Of a stretch of 64,000 nucleotides of DNA, positions 63,101 to 64,000 are shown piece by piece. The position numbers and the translations under genes are program-made. The stretch spans positions 1,818,793 through 1,882,792 of the forward strand of contig NC_018392.1 in the NCBI RefSeq assembly GCF_000208865.1. Reading direction: 5' to 3'. The notes under the pieces are model-generated. The model saw only the letters and a program-made list of their open reading frames with translations. It was not told where the DNA came from and ran no database searches. The first letter of the stretch is position 1; the number at the start of each line of letters is the position of its first letter. The DNA comes from Neospora caninum Liverpool. Lineage: Eukaryota > Apicomplexa > Conoidasida > Eucoccidiorida > Sarcocystidae.

Positions 63101-63682
63101 CATTCCAACCTGCACTAACCGTGTTTCCATGGTGGCCGCCTACAGTCGATGCCGTCCCCTTTCTCTCTTCTCCAGCCTGGGAACTCTCTCCCCTGGCTGC
63201 GCATATCACCGTCGCGGCACCACTTGCCATGAGCCCAGAGTTCGGGTTCACTCCGACTCCAGTCGAAAGGCTGGATGTTTGAGAAGAGTCTGTCGAACCC
63301 TTGTCAGCGGTAGAAGACCCGAGACGAGGAGACGCTTCTTGTGATGTCTCCGAAGACGTACGAGAGGCCGCAGACGACGGTCCACAGGCCGCAGAGGCCC
63401 CACTACCCCCGCCTCGCTGACTCGAGCCTCCATGCCCCCGGCGGCTATGAATTGCTGAGGAAGGACTGGAGGCTGGAACCGACGGAGTGCCCAAGCCAAA
63501 GTGTACAATTAGCTGGCGTGGGTGCTGCATGGCCTTCTGGACAAACTCCAGTCGATCGGCCTCTAAAAGGTGGAGAAGTTTGGAGTGGAGAACCAGTGGA
63601 GCCGCTGGTGGAGTCTCCGGACAACTTTGGCCGGAAGCTTTGGACGAATGACTCAACGCAACAGGGAACGCCCGAGAGGCAC
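57198..63682 (-). CDS. Large disordered, probably nuclear protein with C-terminal SUMO-interacting motif; 5' end unresolved
   Basis: One frame is open for about 6.5 kb without introns; I do not recognise the family. The sequence is mostly Ser, Gly, Ala, Pro, Glu and Arg in low-complexity runs. It also has: a helical start (KLLHLLEADRLEFVQKAM, about 63530-63580); a clustered basic, bipartite NLS-like segment (RRRRTH...GKRRKIDE, about 61690-61750); a Cys cluster CICLDCCTCC (about 60430-60470); an ordered-looking charged island with RRYAEAILEQQARRRRRQ (about 59640-59960); a Gln/His-rich helix (about 57850-57950); and the C-terminal VIDLTEDE directly before the stop, a classic SUMO-interacting motif. 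CVVISDDE at about 61985-62010 resembles a second one. The first internal ATG is at 63530, giving about 2110 residues. Protein-like sequence continues upstream to a plausible acceptor (CTTCTTCCGCAG, exon from 63682), and in-frame TGA lies beyond it, so an upstream exon is likely, perhaps outside the window. Confidence 0.75.
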
Positions 63683-64000
63683 CTGCGGAAGAAGGGACAA
63701 GGGTAAAACTGTAGATTCAAACAAACGAAGAACCTCTCCCAGTTCTGCTAAAGCTCCTGAACCCGCCCCTGTGATTCTCCGGCTGCTGCGACACCGGTGG
63801 CCGTCCTCTCACGCATCTCCCGCCTTCTAGCTCGCAGTATATCAAGCAGCTGTTGACCTGCCTCTCTCGGCAAGAGCCTAGCTGGCAAGTCGCGTCGTCA
63901 CGACACCCACATGAACCGACGAGATACACTACCGAAAACACGACCAGTGTGCATGTGTGCGTCAGAAGGTGGGCACTTCAAGAAACAGTAGATACTTCCC
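63683..64000. other. Probable intron or leader of the minus-strand gene
   Basis: The minus strand reads a pyrimidine-rich tract ending in CAG at 63683-63685, a good splice acceptor for the large gene to the left. I could not find a first exon here with a start codon and a donor of the needed phase, so the 5' exon may lie beyond the window. Nothing else is recognisable. Confidence 0.4.

Overview
The window looks like nuclear DNA of a coccidian apicomplexan in the Toxoplasma, Neospora, Hammondia and Besnoitia group. The reasons are protein genes cut by many GT-AG introns, conserved cores padded with very long Ser/Ala/Gly/Glu-rich insertions, moderately GC-rich exons, kilobase-scale leaders and spacers, and GCATGC elements in a spacer between divergent genes. 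Species is not resolved from the sequence alone.

Layout. Positions 1-10217 hold no gene I can support. Two genes follow on the minus strand. At 10218-12732 is a nine-exon 6-phosphogluconate dehydrogenase-family gene whose reading frame can be rebuilt completely (506 residues) but which has changes at several catalytic positions. At 15317-19374 is an eight-exon WD-repeat protein that I identify as DPH7 (diphthine methyl ester hydrolase, 648 residues in my model). From 20962 to 56310 on the plus strand, one gene fills more than half the window: midasin (MDN1/REA1), the AAA+ ATPase that remodels pre-60S ribosomes. I rebuilt 19 exons with consistent phase, giving about 9156 codons, with six AAA modules, a long linker, an Asp/Glu-rich tail and a C-terminal MIDAS domain. 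Convergent to it, at 57198-63682 on the minus strand, is one uninterrupted reading frame of more than 2100 codons. It encodes a mostly disordered, probably nuclear protein that ends in a textbook SUMO-interacting motif; its 5' end is not settled.

How the genes relate. DPH7 and midasin are divergent and share a 1.59 kb spacer. Both serve translation: one modifies elongation factor 2, the other assembles the large ribosomal subunit, so shared control is plausible. The 6PGDH-like gene belongs to the pentose phosphate pathway by family, but its active-site changes raise the possibility of a paralogue with reduced or altered activity. No transposons, CRISPR arrays, tRNA or rRNA genes were recognised.

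Exon limits were inferred by eye from splice signals, phase and family conservation. They are strong for 6PGDH and midasin, and weaker for one small exon of DPH7.
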